From positions 31,595-95,594 of the forward strand of contig WBUK01000017.1 of the NCBI GenBank assembly GCA_008933765.1: 64,000 nt of DNA, read 5' to 3'. A program made the translations under genes and the position numbers. This document shows positions 53,798 to 62,049 of this stretch, piece after piece. How positions within the stretch are numbered: the stretch's first letter is position 1; every line of letters begins with the position of its first letter. Below the pieces are notes generated by a model that saw nothing but the letters and a program-made list of their open reading frames with translations, did not search any database and had not been told where the DNA came from. The DNA comes from Ignavibacteriaceae bacterium (GTDB lineage Bacteria; Bacteroidota; Ignavibacteria; Ignavibacteriales; Ignavibacteriaceae).

Positions 53798-54838
53798 CAC
53801 AGCGGCAAGTTGCCCGCAAGCGGCGGCTATTTCGTCGCCCTGAGTATCTCTTATCATCACCGTTGTGCCAAGGTCTCTCAGCCTTTCTGCGAACTCTTCA
53901 ATACGCCACTTGGGAGTCGGGCGGAGCTGCCCCGAAAACCCCTCAGGGTGCACATGTTCAACAGAGTTAAATGGAATCAGATTAACTTTTGAGGGCATTC
54001 GCCTGCAAAGTTTCGCCAGCGCCTTAATATCTTCATCTCTGTCGTTTATTCCGGCGAGCATCGTGTATTCGTAAGTAATTTTGCCGTTCGTTTTCCGCAG
54101 GTAGTATTCTATCGCTTCAATATTCTCTTTAAGCGGATATTTCCCATTCACGGGCATTATTTTTGTCCGGATATCTTCAAAGCATGAGTGAAGTGAAAGC
54201 GCCAACTTGGGACGCAAGCCTGTATCTGCCAAAGCTTTAATCCTTGGCGCAATCCCGGCGGTTGACACGGTAATTTTTTTCAAGCTGATTCCTTTATTCA
54301 ACCTGCCGGCAAACAGTTCGAGTGATTTCACAGTGGCGTTATAGTTCAGAAGCGGCTCCCCCATCCCCATGTAAACAATATTTGTAATATCTCTTTCGAA
54401 AATCTTTTTTGCCATTGCGTACTGATCGAAAATTTCACCTGCTGTCAGGTTTCTTTTATAGCCCATCAGTCCCGTTGCGCAAAATTTACAATCCAGTGGG
54501 CACCCCACCTGAGTTGAAACGCAAAGAGTAACTCTTTTTTCTTCCGGAATCACAACGCACTCAATCAGGTTATCATGACCGGTTTTTAGCAGGAGTTTAA
54601 CAGTCCCCTCACTTCCCGAAATTGAAGTGTTGGTTAGCTCAAGCGTTTTCAATTCTGTTTCGGCTTTCAGGCGCTCCCGAAGTGATTTTGGCAGGTTCAG
54701 CATTTCATCAAAATCATCAGAGAGATAGTGGTACATCCAATCGAAAAGCTGCTCACCCCTGAAAGGTTTCTCACCAATCTCTGTGAAATACTCTTTCAAC
54801 TCCTGAAGTGTTTTTCCTTTCAGAACCGTTTTTTTCAT
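53786..54838 (-). CDS. rlmN: 23S rRNA/tRNA adenine-C2 methyltransferase RlmN
   Basis: The 350-residue radical SAM methyltransferase has CVSTQVGCPLDCKFCATG with the CxxxCxxC cluster motif, MGMGEPLLN, and the C-terminal GDEIAAACGQLAA bearing the second methyl-carrying cysteine. RlmN methylates A2503 of 23S rRNA and A37 of some tRNAs. The start (MKKTVLKGKTLQEL) at 54838 is reasonable. The upstream spacer is a decayed copy of the queG 3' end, so an in-frame extension without a stop exists there and may mislead gene callers. Confidence 0.95.
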   Translation of the reverse strand: MKKTVLKGKTLQELKEYFTEIGEKPFRGEQLFDWMYHYLSDDFDEMLNLPKSLRERLKAETELKTLELTNTSISGSEGTVKLLLKTGHDNLIECVVIPEEKRVTLCVSTQVGCPLDCKFCATGLMGYKRNLTAGEIFDQYAMAKKIFERDITNIVYMGMGEPLLNYNATVKSLELFAGRLNKGISLKKITVSTAGIAPRIKALADTGLRPKLALSLHSCFEDIRTKIMPVNGKYPLKENIEAIEYYLRKTNGKITYEYTMLAGINDRDEDIKALAKLCRRMPSKVNLIPFNSVEHVHPEGFSGQLRPTPKWRIEEFAERLRDLGTTVMIRDTQGDEIAAACGQLAAVVIN

Positions 54839-54846
54839 TTTAAAAT

Positions 54847-54999
54847 TCTTTCTCTCTTCCGTTGTTTGCGCTTTTTCTTCTTACAAATTCACCATTCCGG
54901 CGCATGTCTGCCGAAACCATTGTATTCATTTTATACTTCTTTATCTCTTCCTTAGTCTGCACTTTCTCTTCTCACAAATTCACAGTTGCGGAGCATACC
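54847..54999. repeat. 3'-end echo of queG, next to the rlmN start
   Basis: The 62 bp across the queG stop (54937-54999) recur at 54847-54908, about 91 bp away, with about 75% identity and the exact core ACAAATTCAC. Read on the minus strand, the gene end encodes RNCEFVRRESAD and a stop, while the copy encodes RRNGEFVRRKSANNGR without a stop. Confidence 0.92.
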
Positions 55000-55971
55000 T
55001 TTAAGTTTTGCCCGCAGTATAGGGCTTTCTGAAAATTCTCTTTTAAACCTGCCGTTTTCCACCTCATCAAAATAATGAAGGTCAAACTCACGGTTTATCA
55101 CCTTGGGGTTGGATTCAGAAATTGAATTGCCTTCCGTTTTATTTCCCGGTGCCACACCCCCAATATCAGCAAACTTAGGTGTGTATCCAACCGTAAAATC
55201 TTCAATTTCGGTGGGTGTTTCAAACTTTATGTTCCATGGGCAGACCTCCTGGCAAATATCACAGCCAAAAACCCAGTTTTCCATCTTTCCCTCGAATTTG
55301 TCGTCAATTTCCCCTTTGTTTTCGATCGTCAGAAACGAGATACAACTGCTTCCGTCAACAACATAAGGTTGTGTTATCGCACCTGTTGGGCAGGCATCAA
55401 TACACGCTGTGCAACTTCCGCAATGGTCGGTTATCGGAGTATCGTAAGTGAAAGGAATGCTTGTGAAAATATTTGCGATAAAAAACCAGCTGCCAATCCC
55501 TCGGTTTATCACATTCGAGTGTTTCCCCTGCCAACCTAAACCTGCACGCACAGCCCACATTTTATCCATAACGGGACCCGTATCAACATAACTTGTTGAC
55601 TCCGAATCGGGGAAAATTTCAGATAACCGAAGTTTAAACTTATCCAACTTTTCCCAAATGGTGAAGTGGTAATCGCGCCCCCAAGCGTACTTTGAAACTT
55701 TCCCTTTCCCCTCGGAAAAGCCGCCCGGTTGCCAGTAATTAAGCCCGAGTGAAATCACAGAAACAGCCGCCGGAAGTATTTCCCGGGGGTCGTGTCGTCT
55801 TTCCAAATTCCTTTCAAGGTAAGCCATTGTTCCGGCATAACCGCGCGAAATCCACTCTTTCAGCAGCTCTGTTTCTTTCTCCAAAGGCTCAATTTTTGCA
55901 AAACCCGTCAGGTCAAAACCAAGTTCCTTAGCAATCTGAAGCACCACTTCCCGGTTTTTCGCTCTATCCAT
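54952..55971 (-). CDS. queG: Epoxyqueuosine reductase QueG
   Basis: The 339-residue protein has the QueG architecture: an N-terminal catalytic domain with YLERNLERRHDPREILP and a catalytic VDTGPVMDK, then two 4Fe-4S motifs, HCGSCTACIDACPTGAI and FGCDICQEVCPWN. It reduces epoxyqueuosine in tRNA to queuosine and needs a bound cobalamin. That fits the corrinoid uptake operon at 5431-9856. A short Asn/Ser/Glu-rich loop (NKTEGNSISESNPK) after the second cluster looks like a small expansion. The gene starts at 55971, three bases past an unlikely ORF that covers the upstream repeat. Confidence 0.94.
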   Translation of the reverse strand: MDRAKNREVVLQIAKELGFDLTGFAKIEPLEKETELLKEWISRGYAGTMAYLERNLERRHDPREILPAAVSVISLGLNYWQPGGFSEGKGKVSKYAWGRDYHFTIWEKLDKFKLRLSEIFPDSESTSYVDTGPVMDKMWAVRAGLGWQGKHSNVINRGIGSWFFIANIFTSIPFTYDTPITDHCGSCTACIDACPTGAITQPYVVDGSSCISFLTIENKGEIDDKFEGKMENWVFGCDICQEVCPWNIKFETPTEIEDFTVGYTPKFADIGGVAPGNKTEGNSISESNPKVINREFDLHYFDEVENGRFKREFSESPILRAKLKGMLRNCEFVRRESAD

Positions 55972-56132
55972 CTTTAGCCGTACAACCTGTCTGTATTGCG
56001 AATTTCTTCAGTGGTGGTAAACCTGCCCGTGCTTTGGAATTTTTCAGCAATAGAAAACCGGCAGGAAAGGGTGAACCTTTCAGCAATGAAAGGTTCTTCA
56101 ATGTTTCCACTCACCTCATTTTCAATTGTTCT

Positions 56133-56270
56133 CAGGCAGAAATAATTTAAACTACAGAAGTAACTCAAACTGCAGAAATAATTCAAACTGCAGAAGTAAC
56201 TCAAACTACTGATATAATTCAAACTACAGAAGTAACTCAAACTACTGATATAATTCAAACTGCGGAATTA
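56133..56270. repeat. 18-bp tandem repeat ending in the stop of the MBL-fold gene
   Basis: Seven units of ACTGCAGAAGTAACTCAA or close variants begin at 56151, 56169, 56187, 56205, 56223, 56241 and 56259. The last is partial and its end (ACTGCGGAATTA) contains the stop codon of the minus-strand gene at 56268. An open frame across it is a by-product of the 18-bp period. Confidence 0.95.
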
Positions 56271-57113
56271 CAGGGAATAAATTTTTTCTTTAACGCCGAA
56301 CCCTTTTTCCGTTTTTTCAACTTTTATCGCCGGGATGTCAGGGTCGTGCTGCAGCACCAAAGTCCAGTCTTCTTCAATCGCTTTGGTGAGTATTTTCTTC
56401 TTATCCTGAAGCGTAATCAGCGGCTGCAAATCGAAACCCATTATATAAGGAAGCGGCACATGCGCATAAGTTGGAAAAAGATCGGCGCAATAAAACAGGG
56501 ATTGAGAACCATCGGTAACCTGCACACACTGATGTCCGAAAGTGTGCCCGTTAAGCTCGTGAAGTATAATTCCCTCCGCAAGTTCAGTATCTCTGTCTTC
56601 AAGAAGTGTAAGCACCCCCTCCTCTGCCAGCGGCACAAAATTCTCGTGCATATAGTTACGGATATCCCGCTCCGATGGGCTTAGCGCCCATTCAAAATTT
56701 TGTTTCCGCACATAATATTGCGCATTGGGAAATGTCGGCAAAATTTTTCCTTTTACATTTTTTGTGTTACCGCCTGCGTGGTCAAAATGAAGGTGTGTCA
56801 GCAGCACTTTTGTTATCTGACCGGTGGTTAATCCCTTTTTAGCAAGCTCTTTTTCAAGCGAAATATCGGTGTGGATATCATAAATTTTCTTCGATTTTTC
56901 ATCCCACTTATCACCCATCCCGGTATCAATCAACAGTTTTTCGTTATCCCATTCAATCAGCATAAGCCGTGCGGCTAATTTAATTCTGTTAGCTTCGTCC
57001 GAGGGGTTAGTTTTCTCCCAAAGTGGTTTCGGAATAACGCCAAACATGGCGCCTCCATCGAGTGCAAAATTGCCTGCGTCAATAAATTCAATCTTAAACT
57101 TGCCTAATTTCAT
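56268..57113 (-). CDS. Metallo-beta-lactamase-fold hydrolase (YtnP/AHL-lactonase-like)
   Basis: The 281-residue protein has the metal site LLTHLHFDHAGG (HxHxDH, about 112-123), LLIDTGMGD and LHELNGHTFGHQ, CADLFPTYAHVP. This arrangement fits the YtnP-like or N-acyl-homoserine-lactone-lactonase subgroup of the MBL fold; substrate assignment within the superfamily is uncertain. No signal peptide is present, so it is cytosolic. The gene is divergent from the CrtI-like gene with a 62-bp gap, and upstream of queG on the same strand. Confidence 0.88.
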   Translation of the reverse strand: MKLGKFKIEFIDAGNFALDGGAMFGVIPKPLWEKTNPSDEANRIKLAARLMLIEWDNEKLLIDTGMGDKWDEKSKKIYDIHTDISLEKELAKKGLTTGQITKVLLTHLHFDHAGGNTKNVKGKILPTFPNAQYYVRKQNFEWALSPSERDIRNYMHENFVPLAEEGVLTLLEDRDTELAEGIILHELNGHTFGHQCVQVTDGSQSLFYCADLFPTYAHVPLPYIMGFDLQPLITLQDKKKILTKAIEEDWTLVLQHDPDIPAIKVEKTEKGFGVKEKIYSL

Positions 57114-57175
57114 GATCTGCCTTTTTTTTATTTATCAACAAATATAATAAAATTGTAGTTCGTTTTCTTCATCTT

Positions 57176-58999
57176 TTGGAAATACTTCTTTTGAAACCCG
57201 ATTACAAATACGATTTTTTAATCTTCGGAGGCGGAATTGCCGAATTTATCGCTGCAATTATACTGCAAAAATACTTCAAAAAGAAAACTGCAATAGTTAC
57301 CGGGTTGCCTCTGTCTCAAGAGGGCAATCCTCCCTTCGATTTTTTTGCAAGTTCGCTATATGCAGGTCAGATGGAATATGAAATGCAGGTGCGGAAGCTG
57401 CTTAATTGGATTACTAACGACGCCCTGCTGTGGGAAAGGCTTCCCTCGGTTTATGAGCGACACTTCTACCCCGGCAAAAAATTGAACCTTTCGGATAATC
57501 TTGCAAACTACATGGATGAACTGAAAGCTCTTTTCCCAAAAGAGAAAGGAAATGTTGATCTCTTTTTCCGGGATATCCAACATGCTGCAAATTACACCAG
57601 TTTTTTTCTGCTGAAGCATATTTTACCCGGCGTTTTGCACGGGGTTGCCGAACGGTTTTTTGCCTCAGGCAGAGCGCACGCAAGCGAAGCGCTCGAAAAA
57701 TATCTTGAAATTTCGGATAATATTAAGTTTAAAACCATACTTTCGGGACAACTGCAGAACTTGGCTTCGTGCCGAACTGCAACTGCTTTCACTTTTCAGT
57801 CGATGAATATGATGTCGTTTCTTAACGGCGCTTATTCCCCAATAGGAGGTGCAAGAGGGTTTTATAACGCTTTGAAATCGGGGTTTCTTTCTGCCGGTGG
57901 GGCGTTGTACGAGAGCAGAATAAAGGAAATCTTCCTTAAAACCCGGGGGATTTCCGGGGTTGAGGTTGAATTTTACGCTGAGAAAAGGGGCTTTGGGGGT
58001 GTTCAGGGCGGTGAGAACTTTGAGGGTGGCGGCTTAGCCGGTGTTTCGGGAAGGGAGAACTTTGAGGGTGGGGGCTTAGCCGGTGTTTCGGGAAGGGAGA
58101 ACTTTGAGGGTGGCGGCTTAGCCGGTGTTTCGGGCAGGGAGAACTTTGAGGGTGGGGGCTCAAGGAGCGGGAAAAGTGATGTGCGCGATACAAATGGGGT
58201 GAGTACCGGCAGCTACTCATCAAATGGCAGCGGGTCGCTTAAACTGAAAGCTTCAAAATATTTCTGGGGTTTGGGGGTCGCAAGGTTCGCTGATTTTGTA
58301 CGAAACGAAGAGCGCCGGAAAGCGTTGCTTTCAAAATTTACCGAAACTGAAAAAGTACCCTACCCCGTTAACTTTTTGATTAAGTTGAACAATAAAATGC
58401 AGGCTACAAACCTGAAGGGTGAGGTTCTAAGGTTTTTCCCTGATTCCGTTGTTGAACATGATGAAATTACGCAAGGGATCAATCTCTTTCCGTATTACCC
58501 TGAAGCATCAGAAGGGCAGCTTCCATCGGCGTATATCGCTCAGGTGTTTATCAGCGGTGAGGATACTGTGCGCATATTATCTTCAGAATCTTCCAAGTCT
58601 TCTGAATCTTCCGAATCTGAAATCGCGCACCTGAGAGAATATATATCTTCTTTAATCGCGAAAAATCTTCCGCCGTTCTTTGAAGCTGTTGATTCAGTCT
58701 CGTTCATCCCCCCTGCAGAATTAGACGAACATTTATATTTTAACCCTTACGGCACAATTATGCCCTCAGTTTCAAAAGCAACCGGGGGGGTTCGTAAAAA
58801 CCGGTGGGATTTACGAAACCTCTATATCACGGGTGCAGATTTTTTCATCCCCGGGGTGATCGGTTCTGTTATGTCGGGGGCAGCAACTGTTGGGATGGCG
58901 GTGGGGGCTTTTTCGTTTTTCCGCTTTTTCAGGTATCTGAAAAGAGAAACTGCTAAAAAGCCGCGCGTTAAAATTAAACCGCTGAAGTATAAGAAGTAA
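57176..58999 (+). CDS. CrtI-like FAD-dependent oxidoreductase with four 14-residue repeats
   Basis: The 607-residue protein begins YDFLIFGGGIAEFIAA, a dinucleotide-binding motif in which the third glycine of GxGxxG is Glu. The C-terminus NLYITGADFFIPGVIGSVMSGAATVG is the second FAD-binding motif of phytoene-desaturase-type proteins. Between about residues 270 and 345 lies an insertion of four units ENFEGGGLAGVSGR, encoded by exact 42-bp repeats. Another short Ser run sits near 465. The start may be TTG 57176 or TTG 57191 (KPDYKYDFLIF); neither has a good ribosome site. Substrate and pathway are unknown. The ferredoxin gene converges downstream. Confidence 0.75.
   Translation: MEILLLKPDYKYDFLIFGGGIAEFIAAIILQKYFKKKTAIVTGLPLSQEGNPPFDFFASSLYAGQMEYEMQVRKLLNWITNDALLWERLPSVYERHFYPGKKLNLSDNLANYMDELKALFPKEKGNVDLFFRDIQHAANYTSFFLLKHILPGVLHGVAERFFASGRAHASEALEKYLEISDNIKFKTILSGQLQNLASCRTATAFTFQSMNMMSFLNGAYSPIGGARGFYNALKSGFLSAGGALYESRIKEIFLKTRGISGVEVEFYAEKRGFGGVQGGENFEGGGLAGVSGRENFEGGGLAGVSGRENFEGGGLAGVSGRENFEGGGSRSGKSDVRDTNGVSTGSYSSNGSGSLKLKASKYFWGLGVARFADFVRNEERRKALLSKFTETEKVPYPVNFLIKLNNKMQATNLKGEVLRFFPDSVVEHDEITQGINLFPYYPEASEGQLPSAYIAQVFISGEDTVRILSSESSKSSESSESEIAHLREYISSLIAKNLPPFFEAVDSVSFIPPAELDEHLYFNPYGTIMPSVSKATGGVRKNRWDLRNLYITGADFFIPGVIGSVMSGAATVGMAVGAFSFFRFFRYLKRETAKKPRVKIKPLKYKK
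58013..58165. repeat. 42-bp coding repeat in the CrtI-like gene
   Basis: Units starting GAGAACTTTGAGGGTGG begin at 58013, 58055, 58097 and 58139. They are nearly identical; GGCGGCTTAGCC and GGGGGCTTAGCC alternate. The fourth diverges after GGGGGCTC. Confidence 0.97.
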
Positions 59000-59140
59000 T
59001 GGTTTTAACCAGGTGTAACTTTTATCGGTAAGAGCAGAATAACGATATCAGTCCGGTTATGTTTTAACCGTTATAGTGCAAGAAGTAACGATATCTACCA
59101 GGTGATATCAACAGTAATGAGGTAAGAAATAACGGTTTAA
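58985..59140. repeat. Degenerate 3'-end echoes of the CrtI-like gene
   Basis: AGAAGTAATGGTTTTAACCA, spanning the stop at 58997-58999, is followed by decayed versions: AGAATAACGATATCAGTCCG (about 59036), AGAAGTAACGATATCTACCA (59081) and AAGAAATAACGGTTTAAAAA (about 59124). Spacing is about 44 bp. Confidence 0.8.
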
Positions 59141-59147
59141 AAAAGAA

Positions 59148-59196
59148 AAATGCCTTTGCACCTTCACTTCAAAAAGTGGTAAGTACAAAGGCATTA
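59148..59196. terminator. Bidirectional hairpin between converging genes
   Basis: AATGCCTTTG (59149-59158) pairs with CAAAGGCATT (59186-59195). An A-rich flank precedes it and AATAATG follows. It lies between the converging CrtI-like and ferredoxin genes. Confidence 0.8.
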
Positions 59197-59214
59197 ATAA
59201 TGTTTTATTAGTGT

Positions 59215-59547
59215 TTATCTGCCGAGCTGGTCAAGATAATCTTTTTTCGCCAACAGTTCTTCTTCTGTCTCTACATGTTTTGGGTCAGGAAGACAGCAGT
59301 CAACCGGACAAACAGCAGCGCACTGAGGTTCATCATGGAACCCTTTGCACTCAGTACATTTATCAGGTACTATATAGAAGAAATCACTTGAAAAGAAACC
59401 TTCGGCTCCTGAAGGAGCAACATCGCCTTCGCCATAAGTTTTGCCGGCAAGTTCCCATTCTCTACCGCCTTCATAGATCGCAGTGTTCGGGCATTCAGGT
59501 TCGCAAGCCCCACAATTAATGCAATCGTCTGTGATATATATCGCCAT
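59215..59547 (-). CDS. Ferredoxin, 2x[4Fe-4S]
   Basis: The 110-residue protein has a first cluster motif in [18 protein letters not shown] and a second in [23 protein letters not shown], with the long spacing between the second and third cysteines of the C-terminal motif typical of the Alvin/YfhL class. These are low-potential electron carriers. The middle (about 25-60) is acidic and includes a short Gly-rich loop. The gene stands alone, converging with the CrtI-like gene. About 265 bp of AT-rich sequence, with no recognisable elements, separate it from the anti-sigma gene. Confidence 0.92.
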   Translation of the reverse strand: MAIYITDDCINCGACEPECPNTAIYEGGREWELAGKTYGEGDVAPSGAEGFFSSDFFYIVPDKCTECKGFHDEPQCAAVCPVDCCLPDPKHVETEEELLAKKDYLDQLGR

Positions 59548-59814
59548 TAGTTATCTCCGTATATTCGTAGGTAAATAAAAAAAAATCATCTATAAAATAT
59601 AACGATGATCGTTCAATTTACAAAAAGTAAAAAAAATATTTTTATTACCTGTAACAATAAGGAATTTTATCATTTCATGCAATGAAAAGTTTCAGTAATC
59701 AATATTTTTTTTAAATTTATTTTAAATTTTTATTCTGATGTGTCGGGGATCAATAAAATTTATTGCTTTCAAACCCTTTTAGTCAGCTTCAGGAGCATGG
59801 TTTTCATCAACACT

Positions 59815-60327
59815 TCAGTTTTTCTTTGTTCTTTCAATCAGAAAGAAAACCAAAATCGAGGAAAGCAATAATGTTACTAAAAGTACAGAATCCGGTGAAA
59901 TCAATTTACTGATCGAACTAAACGGACTTAGAATCTTATTTAATATCGAAGTATCGAATTTAAAATTGCCTAAGTTGTCAAAAAGCCCGTTCCCCCCTTT
60001 GGGTTCCGTCCCCCCAAATTTAGCGACAATTCCGAATATTGCCAACAACATCACCGTAAGCCCGGAAAGAACAGTAATGAAAAACCTTTTTTCATTTTTC
60101 TTTTTGGCGGCGGGCTTCATAATTTTCTTCAGCACTAAATTGTTTATCTCTTCAGGCGCGGTAATTTCCGTAAGCGAAAGCAACAGAGTGTGCGCTGATT
60201 GAAAGAGGCGGTATTGTTCCCTGCACGCAGTGCATTCTTTAATATGAACAAAAAAGAGTTCCTTTTCTTCCGCAGTAATCTCATCATCCAACATTTTGTT
60301 GAAAAATTCTTCGTCGTAGTGTTTCAT
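59815..60327 (-). CDS. Anti-sigma factor with zinc-binding (ZAS) domain
   Basis: The 170-residue protein has an N-terminal anti-sigma zinc motif HIKECTAC (HxxxCxxC, His28, Cys32 and Cys35). It then has a membrane helix (FFITVLSGLTVMLLAIFGIVA, about 82-102), an external loop and a second helix near the C-terminus (VLLVTLLLSSILVFFLIE). It should hold the ECF sigma factor at the membrane until a signal is sensed. The gene starts 4 bp after the sigma gene ends, a standard operon arrangement. Confidence 0.88.
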   Translation of the reverse strand: MKHYDEEFFNKMLDDEITAEEKELFFVHIKECTACREQYRLFQSAHTLLLSLTEITAPEEINNLVLKKIMKPAAKKKNEKRFFITVLSGLTVMLLAIFGIVAKFGGTEPKGGNGLFDNLGNFKFDTSILNKILSPFSSISKLISPDSVLLVTLLLSSILVFFLIERTKKN

Positions 60328-60331
60328 CTTC

Positions 60332-60970
60332 TCATCTCAGTTCTTCATGAAGATTTTTTTTCTGTATCAAATTTTTAAGTGTCGCTCTGGAGCGATGCAG
60401 CAAAGTTTTAACATTTCCCACATTTGTATCCAAAATCCCTGCAATTTCTTCACACGATAACCCATCCAGATAAAAAAGGTTAACAACTGCCGCCTGATTT
60501 GGAGTAAGCATTGCTATTAAAGCACCTAACAGCCGGTTTCTTTCCAAAGTAGCGGCTGAAGTGTCGGCATGCTCATCCCTGATATCAACATCTTCCCCTA
60601 TAGAAAGCATTTCTTTTTCAGTTTCTCTCTTTTTGCCGGTTAGTTTCGTCAGAGTGGTGTTATAAACAATTCTGTAAAACCAGGTTGCAAATTGCGAATC
60701 CCCTTTGAATGAATCCAAATTTTTCCATGCTTTCACGAAACAATCCTGCAGCACTTCTTCAGCGTCCATTCTGTTTTTAAGCATTCGCAGAATCAGCGAA
60801 AATGCTTTGTTTTTGTAGCGATCCATCAAAATCGAAAAGTCGGAAGTGTTGCCTTCCCTCACCGACCGGATAACCTCGAGGTCATCGGGTTTCCGCCCGC
60901 TTAGAGTTCGGGTTCTCTGTGGCGTTTCGCTCACTGAGTTTTTATTCTCGAGGTTGTTGGTTTTTATCAT
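60332..60970 (-). CDS. ECF-type RNA polymerase sigma factor (sigma-24 group)
   Basis: The 212-residue protein has region 2 (FSILMDRYKNKAFSLILRML, DAEEVLQDCFVKAW, SQFATWFYRIVYN) and region 4 (LTPNQAAVVNLFYLDGLSCEEIAGILDTNVGNVKTLLHRSR split over residues about 160-200) and no regions 1 or 3, as in ECF sigma factors. An N-terminal 30-residue extension is polar. The anti-sigma gene follows at 4 bp. The upstream region has a good match to an ECF promoter (61046-61074), which suggests autoregulation. Confidence 0.94.
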   Translation of the reverse strand: MIKTNNLENKNSVSETPQRTRTLSGRKPDDLEVIRSVREGNTSDFSILMDRYKNKAFSLILRMLKNRMDAEEVLQDCFVKAWKNLDSFKGDSQFATWFYRIVYNTTLTKLTGKKRETEKEMLSIGEDVDIRDEHADTSAATLERNRLLGALIAMLTPNQAAVVNLFYLDGLSCEEIAGILDTNVGNVKTLLHRSRATLKNLIQKKNLHEELR

Positions 60971-61045
60971 TTTTTATTAAGATACGGAACATTTTACCGG
61001 GCGCTAACGGGTTTCATTTATTTTCGAATTATGTCATATTCTCTT

Positions 61046-61074
61046 TAGACCCACTGTACAAAAAAATGGTTACA
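61046..61074 (-). promoter_or_regulatory. Candidate ECF promoter upstream of the sigma gene
   Basis: On the minus strand TGTAACCATTTTTT begins at 61074 and GGTCTA ends at 61046, with 17 bp between TGTAAC and GGTCTA. This resembles the AAC...GTCTA layout of ECF promoters. The same TGTAACC(A/T)TTTTTT and GTCT spacing occurs on the plus strand at 61384. It lies about 75 bp before the sigma gene's ATG. Confidence 0.6.
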
Positions 61075-61383
61075 TCGCGTGTAAAAATACATTTTTATTT
61101 TTTTAACATAAGCATCGCCGGAAATCGGTTCTTGAAAGTCAATGAGTGATTTTCCTCCGGTACGCCATTATCACACGATAATTTGGTGCTCTTTTTTGGG
61201 TTCAATCAGAAATCTCTTCCCCTTTTTGTTCTGAAAAACTTTGCTTGCAAATTTAAGTAAGGTAAAGTGCTTTTGGCTCTAATCAAGTTTTTCCTCATGG
61301 TCCCTGAATAACTTTATCTGTGAAGAACAGGATATAGAAATATCTTCCCGGCAACGCACACCGGAAAAAATTTTTAACGGAAC

Positions 61384-61413
61384 TGTAACCTTTTTTTACT
61401 CGCACTTGTCTGA
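61384..61413 (+). promoter_or_regulatory. Candidate ECF promoter upstream of the DUF6249-like gene
   Basis: TGTAACCTTTTTTTACTCGC begins at 61384 and GTCTGA begins at 61408, with the same 18-bp interval from TGTAAC to GTCT as in the sigma-gene promoter. It lies about 35 bp before ATG 61449. Confidence 0.6.
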
Positions 61414-61448
61414 ACTGACAGAAAAAAACAAAAATTAAGGAGTTGGAA

Positions 61449-61793
61449 ATGTTAGTTGAACTTTTTGTGCCCATAGTACTTTTTTGTGTAATTGGTGCAA
61501 TTATAATCAGTCACATCTACTATCGACATCAGGAAAGAGAACAAATTCTTGCAAAGGACTACACCGTTGAAGAAATTAATATGTTGCTTAAATCCCCCGG
61601 TAAAAGAAAAGTCTGGTTGCTTTCAACTGGAATAATCACAATTTCTTTCGGAATCGGTTTAGGAATGGGCTTCCTTCTAAAAGATGCTTTAGGCGGCGAA
61701 TCTATTGGTGTAAGCCTCTTCATTTTTGTTGGCATCGGTATGGTTGTTGCCTATTTCATTGGTGAAAAAATCCGCATGAAAGATACTTTATAG
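61449..61793 (+). CDS. Small membrane protein, DUF6249-like
   Basis: From ATG 61449 the protein has 114 residues: an N-terminal helix (LFVPIVLFCVIGAIIISHIYY), a cytosolic segment with HQEREQILAKDYTVEEINMLL, and two C-terminal helices (VWLLSTGIITISFGIGLGMGFLL, GVSLFIFVGIGMVVAYFIGEK). The layout resembles DUF6249 proteins of unknown function. AAGGAG upstream, eight bases before the ATG, supports this start over TTG 61443. The gene is divergent from the ECF sigma gene and has a matching promoter, so it is a likely regulon member. Confidence 0.78.
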   Translation: MLVELFVPIVLFCVIGAIIISHIYYRHQEREQILAKDYTVEEINMLLKSPGKRKVWLLSTGIITISFGIGLGMGFLLKDALGGESIGVSLFIFVGIGMVVAYFIGEKIRMKDTL

Positions 61794-61815
61794 GATATAT
61801 TTATAAATTCTGTTA

Positions 61816-62042
61816 AAACCAAAAGGCGAGCGCCTATAAGAATTGGGTAAAAGGTACTCTGTAAATAATATCTCTAAAACCTGAAAACAACAAAAGGTAA
61901 GCACCCAAAAAGATTGTGAGAAAAATACTATTTAATTATTATTTTTCAAACCTGGAAACGACAAAAAGTAACTGTCCGTACGGGTTGGATATAAGATATT
62001 AAATAAAAAATATTTCGCAAACTATCTTAAAACCCAAAAACT
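61816..62042. repeat. Degenerate repeats of about 65-80 bp after the DUF6249-like gene
   Basis: Three or four decayed units share a pattern (AAACCTGAAAACAACAAAAG at 61878, AAACCTGGAAACGACAAAAA at 61950, AAAACCAAAAGGCGAGCG at 61816). Read on the minus strand, pieces give LGAYLLL and IGARLLVL, weakly like the end of the TPR-CHAT protein (WGAFVLV). Confidence 0.6.
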
Positions 62043-62049
62043 TACCGTA

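Noticed and set aside
55974..56258. Minus-strand ORF of 94 residues between the MBL-fold gene and queG
   Set aside because: Its first half is a translation of the 18-bp repeat (SYFCSLN-like units), and it has no ribosome site or family resemblance; the open frame follows from the repeat period.
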